Shown piece after piece: positions 35,506 to 47,281 of a stretch of DNA of 64,000 nucleotides; position 1 is the first letter of the stretch, and each line of letters starts with the position of its first letter. Source of the DNA: Mucidula mucida (Eukaryota > Basidiomycota > Agaricomycetes > Agaricales > Physalacriaceae); assembly GCA_015501055.1 (NCBI GenBank), contig JADNYV010000058.1, forward strand, positions 62,001-126,000, read 5' to 3'. The position numbers and the translations under genes are program-made. The notes below the pieces were generated by a model. It was not told the origin of the DNA. It made no database searches and saw nothing but the letters and a program-made list of their open reading frames with translations.

Positions 35506-37208
35506 TTACGATGGGTTTTTCCCCGTATGCACAAGATAGTAACTGCACCTCTTATTTGTCGTCAACCTTGAGCACCGCGCCAGAACTCGAACACCTCCCA
35601 CCATGATCACAACAATTACCGTTATGAAGTTCTTCTTGTCTCCCCGGCATTCTCGGCAATCGAAACGCTTGTCGTTGACTTGTCCGCATTGCAGATTTAA
35701 CTCGTAATTTCGACCTTGACATTCGGCAGAAGACAAGAGGCTGAAAATGCTATGGCGCCCGTAGACTTTGTTCACCCAGCCCATGAAGAAGAAGTGCCGG
35801 AGCTCTGTAGGGAGGTCGTCAAAAGTGCGGAAAGGCACAGTGGATGCATTGGGAATATCCTTGTCTGGAATCTCGGTCTCCATGAAAACGCGGGGATGTA
35901 GCTTACGGAGGTGCGCCGCAAGCGCTTCTGCCTGCCGCCAGTGCTCCTTGGTGAGCTTGCTTTCGATGACCGTATGCGTATCCGGCCATCGCTCGAGTTT
36001 GATACCCATGGTACCCTCAAGAAAGTCAAAGAGCCTGATAGTCTTGTCTTCGATGACAATCATGGCGTTTCTTTGAGGTAGGAGGACCACCGAATCAGCT
36101 CGATGCTTCCCACCCATTTCAGCCTCCATGACCGCGTCATAAGTGTGGGCGCCAGTATGTGCCTCCGCCATGTGCATTATGCTGGTCCTGATACTCTGAA
36201 ATGTGTTTTTAGGCGCGTTGGGGTTGGACAGCGTGCTGCGAGACTTTTTAAGGTATGGATCCATAGCGTCGAATATCCACTCCGGAGAACCGTCAAATGG
36301 TTGTCGAATAGCGAGGCCGCTTTGGTCAACATCGTCAATGATATCTTGACGAAACTGAAAAGACGGAAGTCAGATATCATATGCTGGGTAGGAAAGGAAA
36401 AACCTACAGTCCTATAGACAGAGTGGCCCGGAAACTGGTAACAAAAATCAACGTCGGGCGCTTTGTCTGGGGTGTCGAAGGATACAGTTAAAAGACCTGC
36501 GTCCACACAGTAGGCAAACAATGGATCCGGCTGTACAGGGACAAACACATCTTTCATGGACGAGGTGGCGTTGATTTGGTCTGCCTGGAAATCGTGGTAT
36601 CTGTGACGAAAGCGCTTGGCATGAGGGGACTTAGCGACCCGCCTCTGCAGTCGCAGATCGTTGATGTGTGAGTGCCACAGATGTTGGCCGCGAACGTACA
36701 AGGTTCTCGCAGCCATGAACATGTTGAGGTCCACAACATCGTTGACAAGCGGTCCACAGATGTGACGGATTGTCGCCGAATTACGTTCAAAACAAAGTTC
36801 CTTGAGAGCTGGGAGCAGTTTGTGCAAAAGACGGCGAGGGTACTGAGGTGGGGTGTTGGATGCATAAACATAGCCTGGAAGGAGTTGGCAGACAGTGCGG
36901 ACCAAGAGGTCCATACCAACGGGTGGCTTGTCTCCGACGGTGACTGATAAGTAGGCTTGGACTTGGCTGGTGGTCACCCCAGCAAGCCCAAGTACGCCCA
37001 TTACAGCGAGATCAGTGCAGGTGGATGGACGTAACTCCGCTGAAAAGGCCGGCGCAGGGCATAGCGTAGTGGAAATACAGTCTCTCGTGATGGCGGCCAG
37101 GCAGTGGGGTATACGATTCCTTCGTTCGTAACCGATGTTTGAGGAAATGTACATCCCTTTCAAGGCCATACAGACAGTCCTCAGGCAATACATATGGTCT
37201 GCAGGCAA
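35506..37208 (-). CDS. Two-exon protein of unknown function
   Basis: Exon 1 runs from ATG 37208 to 36408 and exon 2 from 36354 to the stop at 35506. The 53-bp intron has gtaggt...tttcag ends and joins VYRT to FRQDIIDDVDQSGLAI in frame, giving about 548 residues. Visible parts are ICGPLVNDVVDLNMFMAART, CVDAGLLTVSFDTPDK, then NAMIVIEDKTIRLFDFLEGT, a Cys-rich patch CRECRGDKK and a hydrophobic segment FITVIVVIMVGGVRVLA near the C-terminus, which may be a membrane anchor. The N-terminal start is uncertain because several in-frame Met codons follow. No domain family was recognised. Confidence 0.6.
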
Positions 37209-38682
37209 TGCATATCCCTAGCCGCCGCTCCTACCGCCCGTTGGTAGCGCCTGTAGGATATCGTTGGGGGCCTCCTGGGGCGCAAATCCGCCTATTTGGG
37301 ATTACTATCGCCGATTTAAGATCTCGGACCTATGATTCCTTTGATCAGGTACCATAAGCTTCCTCCCCGACATGATAGAAGCGGGAGTTTATCATGTACC
37401 TGTGCGTCATCCTATTGCCACCTTTCGAGATAAGGATAATCAATCAGTTCATGGAAAACATATTCCAGGGTCCTCAAATGTTGCGATTTGCTCATTGTTG
37501 CCTTCTCTCCTCCTTCTCTCCTGCAAGTACTGTTATGAATTACCATATTTTTACATTTTCACATCTTCATCATATCTTATCGGGGCTTGTCTTATCAACC
37601 AACGGACTGTTTCATCATCTGTTTTGTCACCAATCATACTCCTTTTCATTATCAAAGCCGTACTCATGTCGGACGCATGCCAAACACATGGATGACATCA
37701 TACATGCCGACACCTCATGGACTTCCTATTGAATACACACCACCGACACTTGTAGTACACATGATCATTTCAGTATTATTACTTACATGCAGTTACCACT
37801 CGTATTTAATGGTTTCACGGACTAGTAGCATACAACACTGGGTCAAGGGCGTGGAGCATCCCTAGCGGAAACACATATGGACAAGGAGTCCTAAACACAG
37901 ACTTACTAGTATATAAGCAGTAGTGTAGTATCATTGTACTTTAGTTCCGATCTCGTTTATACACCTGGCCTAGCCTAGCTCTACGAACACAAACACTTTC
38001 TTTCCCTGAGTCTCTCTGTGGTACCTGGTTTAGTCATGTGGCTATAGTCAGTCGCTAACAGAAGATCAGAACTATCTTCAACCACCTACCACACATCCCT
38101 GATTGTTAATCGGCACTTCGCCGTTTGATCATCACACATTTCCCTTTCCCTGTTTACAGATTGACGGATTCCTAATTCCAGCGCACGTCCGCATACATGT
38201 GTATTGGTCCCAGTAGCGCCGGCTAACAGTTAGAGATAACTGCCTTAGGTGCTGGAAGTAGCCGCTCTCACGAGAACGAACTTTTGGCAGTTGCACTTCA
38301 GTGGGCGCTGTTTACGGGTCAACCCCTGTTCCCAGGAAAACTTTGGCTTACCTCACACCAGAGGGACTTGGCTGGGCAATTGCAAACTTATGACGAGCTC
38401 TTGGGCTCCATAGATACATAGTCAGTAGTTGGTAAAATAGTGTAGACAGTTACAATACCTACCTACTTTACTTACTTTACGATACACATCATCATTCCCC
38501 ACCCTACCAAGTCCTGGATTCTATTTCAGATCTAGGCAATTCCTCCTTATTCATTTAAACCTCTATTCCCTTACCCGTTTCATCCAAACCCGCCTCACCC
38601 ATATCCCCACTTTCACCCTTTCACTCTCCGATCTCATCACCCCGATTCACCATATCCAACAAAGCATCAGAGTCCGGTCATC
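37209..38682. other. Non-coding stretch; possible LTR and leader of the Ty3 fragment
   Basis: No gene. From about 37666 (tgtcggacgcatgcc) to about 38196 (cgtccgcataca) the sequence looks like a long terminal repeat. It has roughly inverted ends, a TATA-like tatataagc near 37911 and a downstream motif ttggtcccagtagcgccgg that could be a primer-binding site. It directly precedes the gag remnant. There is no second LTR in the window to confirm this. Confidence 0.35.
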
Positions 38683-40553
38683 ATGTCAATGCCGAACCCA
38701 AAGGCTGATCCCTTATCAATAAGCCTTATGACTATGACGGGGACAAGACCAAATACAAGAGCTGGTGGCAATCAATGTTCACATACATTCGTGATAAGAA
38801 GAACAATATCACATCTGACTCCGAAAGGATCAATGTTGTTCTCTTCTACATCCGAGAAAATCACGTTGATGCATGGGTCCAGAACTACACGGACTAGAAC
38901 TTTGACGAGGAAGAAGAGGAATGAACAGTCTCCTGAGCGTAGTTCAAGGAGCATTTGAAGGAGCAATTTGTGGATTCCAATCTTGTGCGAGACACGCAAG
39001 ACCAGATTGAGCGGTTGCGCCAGGGGCAAGATACCGCTCAAGACTTTTTCCAGAAGTTCGAGGTTCTGCTCACTCAGGCAGAATATTCGAAGGATGACAC
39101 ATTTGTCGTGCAACTTCTCGAGACCAACGTCAACAAGAAGATCATTGATCAGATCTATGGCAGCCGAGACGGGTTGCCAGAGAAGTACAAGGATTGGAAG
39201 GCACAGATCATTCAGATCAATCAGCTGTGGAGAAGGCGGACAGCGAGCAAGAGGTCTGGCATGCAGTCCCGGCCTCAAGCCCTGCAGGCGGCTACATCAA
39301 GAGCCAATCCTACGAACCCACCCCCGACGCCGATCACATGACAAGATGCCACCGGTGTTACCTATGAAGGAGCCGGCAGGCCGATGGATATTGACAACAC
39401 ACGTCGAAGGGGACTTTGCTTCAGCTGTGGCGAACACGGCCACATCAGCAGGTTCTGTCCTAAGAAGGGTCGACCCCAGACGATTTGGGGTCTATGGACC
39501 GAAATGAATGACGAGGAGAAGAAGAAGCTGGCCGAAGAGTTGGGTTTTGCGAAGCTCCCGCAGTAGACGCAGTCCTGCCGGAGCAGTTGCCAAGGAAAAA
39601 ATTGTCAGATGCAGCATCTATTTATAGTACTGGTACTAAGGCATCTAAAATGTCATCGACGATTTTACCACCAAAACCTGCAAAAGAAAGATACGAACCA
39701 AACACGCCTGAGTGGGTAGCACAAAGGCTAAGAGAGGATGAAGTGCCGAGAGCAGTGGGAAGTTTTGAGAGCATGGATGCCGGAGCAGAGGGAGAGAGAA
39801 GCAACGGAAGAGAAGGTGATGGCGATCAGAGCGTTAACAAAGGAAGCTGCGGTGGAAGTTGTAACGGAGTTAAAAAAGTCGAGGAAGTATATCCGGGGAA
39901 CAAAGGGGCAGGACATGAAACTTTGAGTAACCATAGAGAGCGTACACACAGGCTCTGAATGGGAAACAAGTACCCTTCTTGACAGCGGAGCAACGGGTTC
40001 TTGTGTCAGTAAAGAATTCGTTGAGAAGAACAGACTCCCAATCAAGGAGTTACCAGTCAAGCTTCCTGTCTACAATGCGGATGGAACCCTAAATGAGGGA
40101 GGGGCAATCAAAGGTTTTGTGAAGGTCCAGATGAAGATCGGCAATCACGCTGAAAAGATCAAGTTGGCCGTCACCAATCTTGGCAAAACAAGTATCTTTT
40201 TGGGGCTAGATTGGTTACAATATCACAACCCCACGATCAACTAGACGGAATCCACATTGACTTTTGATCGATGCCCAGACCGTTGCGGCTATCTACCCGA
40301 GTATGACTCGCCAGAAGATGAAGGAGAAGATGTAGAAGAGAAGCTGGAGGAGGGAGAGCGGTTGTTTTGGATGGACTGGGACAACTATCGCAAAAGCGGT
40401 GAAAAGCTGAGATCACAACAGCCTTCATCCGCTGCTGCACCTTACATCAAGGAATTCCCTGATGTATTCAGCAAGGCGGACTTTGACAAACTACTGGAGC
40501 AAAGACCCTGGGATCACATAATAGAACTCATGCCTGGTTCCAAAAGGCTGACA
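38683..40553 (+). pseudogene. Truncated Ty3-type retrotransposon: gag, zinc knuckle, protease, start of RT
   Basis: Gag-like sequence runs through several frames: KTKYKSWWQSMFTYIRDKKN, ERINVVLFYIRE, then FKEHLKEQFVDSNLVRDTQD and RLRQGQDTAQDFFQKFEVLL. A nucleocapsid zinc knuckle CFSCGEHGHISRFC (CX2CX4HX4C) follows near 39418-39462. An aspartic protease motif is seen as LLDSGATGSCVS near 39980. The end reads KEFPDVFSKADFDKLLEQRP and WDHIIELMPGSK, the segment just before the RT palm, and then stops at the KDZ element. Stops TAG, TGA, TGA and TAG around 38895-38943 sit where Gln or Trp codons would be expected, so each is one transition away. The element is inactive and lineage-distinct from the one at 54.6-64 kb. 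Confidence 0.85.
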
Positions 40554-40591
40554 AGGCTGTTAGCGACGACAAAGAGAAATATCTTGAAGGC

Positions 40592-43500
40592 TCAAAACGT
40601 CAGATGGCCTTCAGACCCATCACTATCGCCAGGGGCCACACAATCAGCTTTGGTGAGGGGTTTCATGCTCTTCTTCCAATCGTGGTTGAGGAACAGCTTG
40701 TTGAGGAGACATAATTTGTCATAGTATTGATTATAGCGGTTGCGACACTCGCGAATCCTGTCCTCAACCTGTTTCAACTGAGTGTTTGCTCGTCCACTGT
40801 GCTTCTGTCCACGAATCTGTCGCTCCTTGGCCCTGTACATGCTTGATTTCAGGATGATGAGCTTGCGTAGTTGGCCTAATGCGTCCTCTGCACACGTGAT
40901 CCAAAGCTTCTTCTCGGCACTAAACAGCGCCTGGTCAAGGGTACAGCAAACCCGTCCAATTGCCAACAGAAGGAGGAGCTTCATATCATATGTGGTCTCA
41001 TGACCTGGAGCAGCTTGTACATCCCAGATATGTTAGATCACCGTTGCTGCAGGCATATAAACGGATTGAACCTCTCTCCAGGCCTCGATTCAACGTTTCA
41101 AGTGATTGACCTTTTCCAGTAAGTTTGCTTTTTGGTTGTCAGTCACATGTTGGCCCAGTTTAGATGCATCTCGTTTGAGGCAAATTCTGAATATTGTATT
41201 AGTTGCAGAGGAAATTGACAATGGCATATATGTACTGCCAGTCCTCGAGTTGAAGACCCTGAATAATGAAATCCCCGGGACCAACACTGTGCCGAGGAAA
41301 TGTATTGTCGTTGTATTTCGCATCGGCCTCGGCAAGTTTTAAGCGAACCAAGCTATCACGGAGCTCTAGATTATGTTCGTTATCATTGATAAAGAAATAA
41401 GCAGAGCTAAAAACTTACCGCGAAAAGTAGGAGTGAAAGGATTGAAAACACCCTTCGCACATGGATCAGCTTCCCACTTCAGGACGGCCTCTCGCCAGAT
41501 GGGAATAATGTCCGCATTGGTGAGAGACGCCTTATATTCCAGAAAGGCAACAACATGAGTTGCCCGTTCCTTCACGACATCTTCCAATTTTTCCACAAGT
41601 GCAGGCACTGTGAAGTGTCAATCAGATAAGTTGCCAGGAAATGTATATCCCACTAACTCATAAGGCACACTTTCCGCCAGTTTTGATCACCAGAATGATT
41701 GTCCAAAGTATCATGCCACCAACCTGGTCCCATCTCTCAAGTGCTTGTCGCCGAGCCATTATTAGCTGACCAACTTTGTTCTGGAGCTTCGCCCTCTGTG
41801 TGCCTGACTTTGGGAGTCTAATTGAAGGAATATAAGACGCAACAGAAGGGAATATGCACCGGAAGGTGGAACTTTGGCACCAGATACAGCATGTGCTTCA
41901 TCAATTGGTGCGGGTGCAGCCATGGGGGATAGACAGTGATACACTTCGTCAATTTTTTGCTCCACTGACATGCTATATCATAGGATATGACAAGGTCGTC
42001 TGGCGTATTAAGTCTTAACGTCGACAGGAATGCGTAATCCATGTAAATGTACCTAGAATCGGATCAGGACATACTATGTAACAAATTGGAAGGAATGACC
42101 TACTTTTCTCCTTTCTTTAAATTAACGACAGCAGAACCCCGCTTTGTGTCATAGTGTGCACAAACTACAGCGCCCACACCTGTAGATGCGGTACCTTTCC
42201 CCCCTCTCATGCTTGCCAGTTTGAGTGTGTCATGCTTGTTACAGGTGCTGTCCTCATTGGGGACGACCTTCTCGTAGAGGTTGATATACTTGTCAAAAGT
42301 TTCCTCCTTGACAAAAGACGCACATCCGGCGTTCAATGCAGGATCACGTTCGCTGAAAGAAACATTGGCGTGTTTCAGTCAAAAGTTGGCGTCTATTGCA
42401 AGGAACATTCTATCAACGTAATCAGGGTTGGTCGGCAATTTCCTATAGATGGACATTAGATTACATCTAGACAATGGAGAGAAGACTTACATGTGCATGT
42501 TCAAGCCCGGCTGAGGACAGGCAGGGCACACAACAACTAAATCACCTGCCTGAGTCTGCTTGCAACCGCCGTCTGCATTTCCTCTCCCAAAATGTTTGCA
42601 AAACTTCAGATGGCACCACTCGCATATCATGATAAGGAGCTGAGCATAACGGTTCTAGAAAGGGTATTAGATTATTGTTGCGAATAAAGGAGGTAACTTA
42701 CTGATGACATTTTGGTACCTGTATTATCAGTCAGGTGACAACATGCAGCGAAATATTCATATGCAGATAACTATGGCCGTCAGCATTAATGTTGCCTGTA
42801 AAGACAAGACATTATCTTTGACATGAAGGAAAGAATCTAAAAATGCTCCAGCGCCCTGAAGGTAGCACAAGTCTCGGGATCATGAGTCGTAGCCGGGTAA
42901 AGGCGTGCGCAATGGAGTTGTATGTCGAAGCCAATACCGGCATTGAGAGTACAGCCACAATACTGAAGGTTGATAACTTGCACTGTATCGACATCAATCA
43001 CCACAAAACGCTTGGCATTGGCAAAGCCTGGAGAAAAGCAATCGTCACCCGGGGCATGTCCTAGTTGCACAACTACCCCAATCTTGGCCAAAGTCGTCGG
43101 CCAGAAGTGGGTTCCAGTCCATTTCTAGGATACCTATTAGCCCACATCGGATAGCTTTGTGATTCACTTACCTGAATGCGATGAAGATATAAACCGGTGT
43201 GCTTGAAGAAAAAGCATTCCAGACAGAACAGGCAGTGATCATGACAGGTTAGACACTTATAGATGCCCTGAACATCTTAACATGGGTGCCCAGGCACACC
43301 GGGACACGTAGTCAGTGCAAGCGGTGCTTCCAGCCTTAGGAGTTCTGCGAGATATTCATCCGCGCGTCCCCTCCACTTCCTAAGTGGGTCATCCTTCTCA
43401 AATTAGTACCACACAAGAAATTTTATAACAGAAAACTCACAGATGGGTAGCGATGTCGAGCTACCTCTTCAGCAGCAGCCTGCAATACCGGATCAGAAAC

Positions 43501-43776
43501 GAAGTCGGGTTCGTCTGTGTGCACGTCAGGATATAACTGAGTCGCGGGAAGAAATGGTGCTGGTAAGGTATACGGTCGTGGTTCATCCTTAAGGAACTGT
43601 GAATCCTCAGTAATGTCCTCAATATCGATTGTCATGCGTTGATGAGCAACATGAGGACATAGATGTCCCGTTTTTGCATCAGGCTTCCAGGTCACGGTGG
43701 AGGTGATATCCGCAGGTCGTGCACACTTTGCAGCACACTCCTTTTTCTGTTCTGCAGCGCGCAAGGCAGCCTGCAT
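40592..43776 (-). pseudogene. KDZ (Kyakuja-Dileera-Zisupton) transposase, decayed
   Basis: Read on the minus strand from MQAALRAAEQKKEC (43776). Family blocks appear in order: GHLCPHVAHQRMTIDIED; the Cys-rich CLTCHDHCLFCLECFFFKHT region; VVVQLGHAPGDDCFSPG; YCGCTLNAGIGFDIQLHCAR with LYPATTHDPETCATFRALEH; CEWCHLKFCKHFGRG with VVVCPACPQPG; FLAIDANF (first catalytic Asp); GKGTASTGVGAVVCAHYD; MDYAFLSTLRLNTPDDLVIS then YDIACQWSKKL (second acidic site); LVPKFHLPVH; and a C-terminal helix KLIILKSSMYRAKERQIRG. The codon after FLAIDANF is TGA where Arg (CGA) is expected, and further stops and frame changes occur. It is a dead cut-and-paste DNA transposon of the kind abundant in mushroom genomes. It abuts the Ty3 fragment at its 3' side. 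Confidence 0.88.
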
Positions 43777-43848
43777 GTTGCCAATGAGTACAAAGATAAT
43801 GTTGTTGACATTCTGAACAAGAACACAATCGATCACATGGGATGTACA

Positions 43849-43926
43849 AAATGGGAATGGGTGCCATATGAATCTGGACCTTTGAGGAAATGGAAATGGG
43901 TGCCACACGGATCTGGACCTTTGTTC
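43849..43926. repeat. Two tandem 39-bp units
   Basis: aaatgg(g/a)aatgggtgcca followed by tctggacctttg is repeated at 43849-43887 and 43888-43926 with a few changes. It lies between the KDZ start and the RPA2 5' exons. Confidence 0.75.
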
Positions 43927-43937
43927 CTATTGCAATC

Positions 43938-44330
43938 ATGATCAAATCTGAAAAACCATCCAACCCCACTGACAGCGTGCCCAGCAATATCCCCATTGAT
44001 GCTAAACGCAAGGTAAATGTATTCTGCTTTTACATGGAATCCACAACTAACCCGCGATACCCTTTTGCCCTCACAGAACAATGTGGATGGTCTACGCCCA
44101 GTCACAATCGCCCAAATATACAAGGCTATTCGTCCTACTTCTCCTGAAGGGAGTTTTGTTATTGACAGCGTCCCTGTTAAAATGGTGAGATATCCAAACA
44201 TTGGCATTTCTTGCTCATATGTATTGCCTTAGATTATGTTTGTGGCCTGCGTTCTGGACATCATCGAAAATGTCACGCACAAGATTTACAAGGTCAATAG
44301 AGGATTTTTGGAGTGCCGTTCCGAGATATT
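43938..44330 (+). pseudogene. RPA2: Replication protein A 32-kDa subunit, 5' exons only
   Basis: Three exons join in frame: 43938-44012 (MIKSEKPSNPTDSVPSN, ending DAKRK), 44077-44184 (NNVDGLRPVTIAQIYKAIRP then GSFVIDSVPVKM) and 44233 onward (IMFVACVLDIIENVTHKIYK then GFLECRSEIF). DGLRPVTIxQ and VxFVxxVxxIxxxxTxxxYKxxxG are the start of the RPA32 OB-fold, the ssDNA-binding subunit of the trimeric RPA complex in replication and repair. The rest of the OB-fold is missing. The C-terminal winged-helix exons lie 2.5 kb away at 46849-47281 beyond two transposons. The gene copy is therefore broken, and an intact RPA2 should exist elsewhere because the gene is essential. Confidence 0.72.
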
Positions 44331-44440
44331 TCTGTGCTGCATGACCAGAAAAATGAATTAGGAAGGTGTGACATACTAATTAGGCAGTAGCTCCGCGGCT
44401 CATTGGGCATGCTATCTGGGCCCATCTATACACAACAACC

Positions 44441-45605
44441 ATGTCTGAGCCACCCATAGACAAAAAAAAAATGGCGGCTATCATAGCTGCGGCTCTTCTT
44501 GCTATAACTGGCCCAGTTCTTTGCCCTCCCGCCCTTGCTATGGCCCCCAAGCTCATCCAAATACTAAACAAAGATACAATACTTATTCACAACATCCAGA
44601 TGGATCCGCTTCTTACTGGCATGGAATGGAAGAATCAGACAGCTGATAACATGGAAGAGCCTCGTGCTGCTGCCCGCCTGCAGCAAGGAGGTGAACAGAT
44701 TACCAATGAATGGCTTCAGACACGTACCGAGGCGGATCTGTGTTATTGCTTTGGGTGCGTATTTCTATTGCCTTTGTTAACATGCACTGACATGTATTAG
44801 GATGTCGTATCCGGATATCCAAGAGATGGTGGAGGGCCTCTGCATTCCAGAGACCATAAAGACGCGCAAGAGCTACATATTCAGTGGTCTCAAAGCATTC
44901 TGTATCCTCTGTGCTTGTTTCCGTTTTGTGGGCAATCTTTTCGATCTGACTATCCAATACAATCGCTCCATCTCTTCTCTATCTGAAATCATCAATGAAT
45001 TGGTTGAGCTCTTGGATGACGAGTGGGAGCATCTCCTGGAATATGACCACAAACATCTCCTTCATCCCTCTCAGCTCCTCAAATATGCAGATGCCATTCA
45101 TTCCCACGGTGCCCCCATAAAGCATGTATTTGGTTTTATTGACTCCATTCAAAGGATTGCACGTCCGACTTGGCACCAGCAGATCACGTATAACGGGCAC
45201 AAGAAGCATCATGCACTGAAGTTCCAAGCCCTTATGCTTCCAAATGGCCTCTTTGGTCATCTCTATGGTGCAATCAAGGGCAGGCGTAACAATAACGCAC
45301 TCTTGGCGGAAAGTGGGATTGTCGAGCGTCTGGCCGAGTTTGCAGTTCCAGAAAATGTGCCAGAAAATGCGCCAATAGAGGAGCAATACTTGGAGATCTT
45401 TGGGGATTTGGCATACGGCCTCGGTCATCACTTGCTGAGTCCATTTGCAGGAGAAGGAGAGCGGACCGCTGTTGAGGAGCACTTCAACGCACAAATGTCT
45501 GCAGTGCGGATTGAGGTTGAGCACGGGTTTGGAATTGTGGTAAATACCTGGCCGTATTTGAATGTGGGATGGAAACATCGCCTATATTCTTCTTCAGTTG
45601 GCTGA
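44441..45605 (+). pseudogene. PIF/Harbinger (HARBI1-like, DDE_Tnp_4) transposase, one catalytic residue lost
   Basis: Exon 1 from ATG 44441 runs to DLCYCFG. An intron of about 44 bp (gtgcgt...attag) leads to MSYPDIQEMVEGLCIPETIK. Family blocks: GLKAFCILCACFRFVGNLFD, LKYADAIHSHGAPIKHVFGF then ID (first Asp), YNGHKKHHALKFQALMLPNG, LYGAIKGRRNNNALLAESG and the third site VRIEVEHGFGIV. In active enzymes the second acidic residue is in GRRHD; here the place reads RRNNN, so the catalytic triad is incomplete. The frame is otherwise open to TGA at 45603-45605. The C-terminal end (NTWPYLNVGWKHRL) may be truncated. No accessory Myb-like gene or clear terminal inverted repeats were found. Confidence 0.8.
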
Positions 45606-45944
45606 TACTATTGTGTAGGTGTCTTACTTACAAACTGCCTCAACTGTCTACATCCAAATCAGGTTGCTCAGTACTTTACTTGTCATCCTCCGCGTTTATC
45701 AGAGTACTTACATCCTCCGGCACATTAAATATAACTACCATTGAACAAAACATAGCTATGTAGTAAACAACTGTAGATAAATGGGAATAGAGGAGTATTA
45801 AGTATGTACGGCAAAGGATTATACAAGGCGTAGTAACTATGAGATCGTAACAACAGACATAAGAGGCGTAACAACTATGAGATTGTAACAGAGGACATTA
45901 GTTCTTCAAAAATGCTGCAAGCACACCAACCAGACTCTTTACGC

Positions 45945-46823
45945 TAGAGACCTCAACGAGTAATACTTGAATCAGACCCGTGATCCGAGAGCCGAGTACT
46001 CGAGGCCGAAAGGGCATACTCGTGATCCGGAACTTACTCGATCCACACTGACTTGCGGGTCAAACAAGTCAAGTACTCGAAGACGATCCGGATCAGTAAC
46101 GAGTTGCAAATACTCGCGGATTAAGCTACATAATATTGTAATAAAACTGTACATAAACGACCACTTTATAATAACTACTCATCAGATTTACCTTTCCGTG
46201 CGGCTTTTTCGTTGAAAATCCGAATTACTTGCTCAATAGGCACAAGGCCTGACTTGAACCAATCCTTCAACATGACACAGGCGCGAACAGACTCATCTGA
46301 ATGGTTGAAACAATGTTTGGTGACCATTAAGCTGGCCACCAAAAACATCTGTTCAACATCTGTCGATGTAGCTAGACTGATCATCAGTAGAAGAAGATGG
46401 AATAAAGAAGCAAAGCATACCCGGCATGCTCAGAAAGTCCAGCGCCATCAGCACCAAGGCTCCTTGCATTGTCATCGTAGTCTTACCCTTGTCGTTGGGT
46501 ACATCCAATAGAGCCGCCCAATAGCGGACTGGATCAACACAAGTTCCGACTGGTGGTGTTGCCAGGTAATCCTCCAAGACGTCCACGGTCTAATTGAGTC
46601 CGAAGGTTGCTATGTGCGCGAAAGGATTTGCCGCCACTATAATTAGGTGCGAGTAAGTGCGAGTACTTGTAACGGGTACTCACCACTTAGATGCCCTACT
46701 CGTGATCCGTTTATGACCCGACTCGCTATTGATCCGCGGATCAAACAAGTTGAGTAGCCGAGATCCCCGGCCGGATCAAGTACTCGAGTTTCCGCGTGAC
46801 CCGGAAACTTGTTGAGGTCTCTA
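45945..46823. mobile_element. Internally deleted hAT-type DNA transposon with terminal inverted repeats
   Basis: The left end tagagacctcaacgagt and the right end (reverse complement tagagacctcaacaagt) match over 17 bp with one difference. Both subterminal regions are packed with gtactcg, gatccgg and gacccg motifs. The 879-bp unit holds only the 3' end of a transposase (46175-46586). Flanking 8-bp sequences (ctttacgc, atggagat) do not match, so no target duplication is visible. Confidence 0.7.
46175..46586 (-). pseudogene. hAT transposase C-terminal dimerisation domain fragment
   Basis: The first part reads DPVRYWAALLD and then LVLMALDFLSMPG. After a short intron-like gap come LATSTDVEQMFLVASLMVTK and DESVRACVMLKDWFKSGLVP. 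This is the hAT dimerisation pattern (W--------L--MALDFLS-P-TS-DVER-FS------------------L--W). The RNase-H-like catalytic core is absent, so the fragment cannot act as transposase. Confidence 0.75.
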
Positions 46824-46848
46824 ATGGAGATTGATTTCCATTTCCTGC

Positions 46849-47281
46849 AATGCATGTCGCTTACCGCTAGGCAGGAGGCGGCTATAGCTCCCCAGGTATG
46901 TTGCAATGCATTTCTTTGACCGCGCCTTGCTTATCCACCAATCCAGGCTTCCGCAGCCGTTTCCAACATGTATCTTCCAATACCAAAGAAGGATGGTGAT
47001 TCAAGATGGGCACACCTACCAGCTCTGCAGCGCATCATCGTCGAATTACTTGCTGCACAGGCCGAGTTGCCGGATGGTTTGCATGTCGCTGGAATATCAA
47101 AGGAATTGAATCAGGCCAGCGTTCCAGGAGCATCCAACTCTCACAGTCTCAGGCGAGTCTCTTAGACATTTCTTGCTCCTTTTTGCTAATGTTTTATCTT
47201 AGTATTGCTATCGACACCCTTCTTGACAATGGCTTTGTCTATTCCACTATCAATGAGTCCCACATCAAGGCGGCCATATGA
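46849..47281 (+). pseudogene. RPA2: Replication protein A 32-kDa subunit, 3' exons only
   Basis: Exons end at 46895 (TARQEAAIAPQ), run 46947-47152 (SNMYLPIPKKDGDSRWAHLP, ALQRIIVELLAAQAELPDGL then HVAGISKELNQA) and 47203-47281 (SIAIDTLLDNGFVYSTINES), with TGA at 47279-47281. The last intron is GC-AG. LxxLQrxIxxxIxxxxxxxxGxHVxxI and the final D.LxxxGxVYsTIDExHxK are the winged-helix C-terminus of RPA32, which binds repair factors. The left edge is only about 25 bp from the hAT end at 46823. Codon content still looks constrained, so the break may be recent. Confidence 0.75.
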
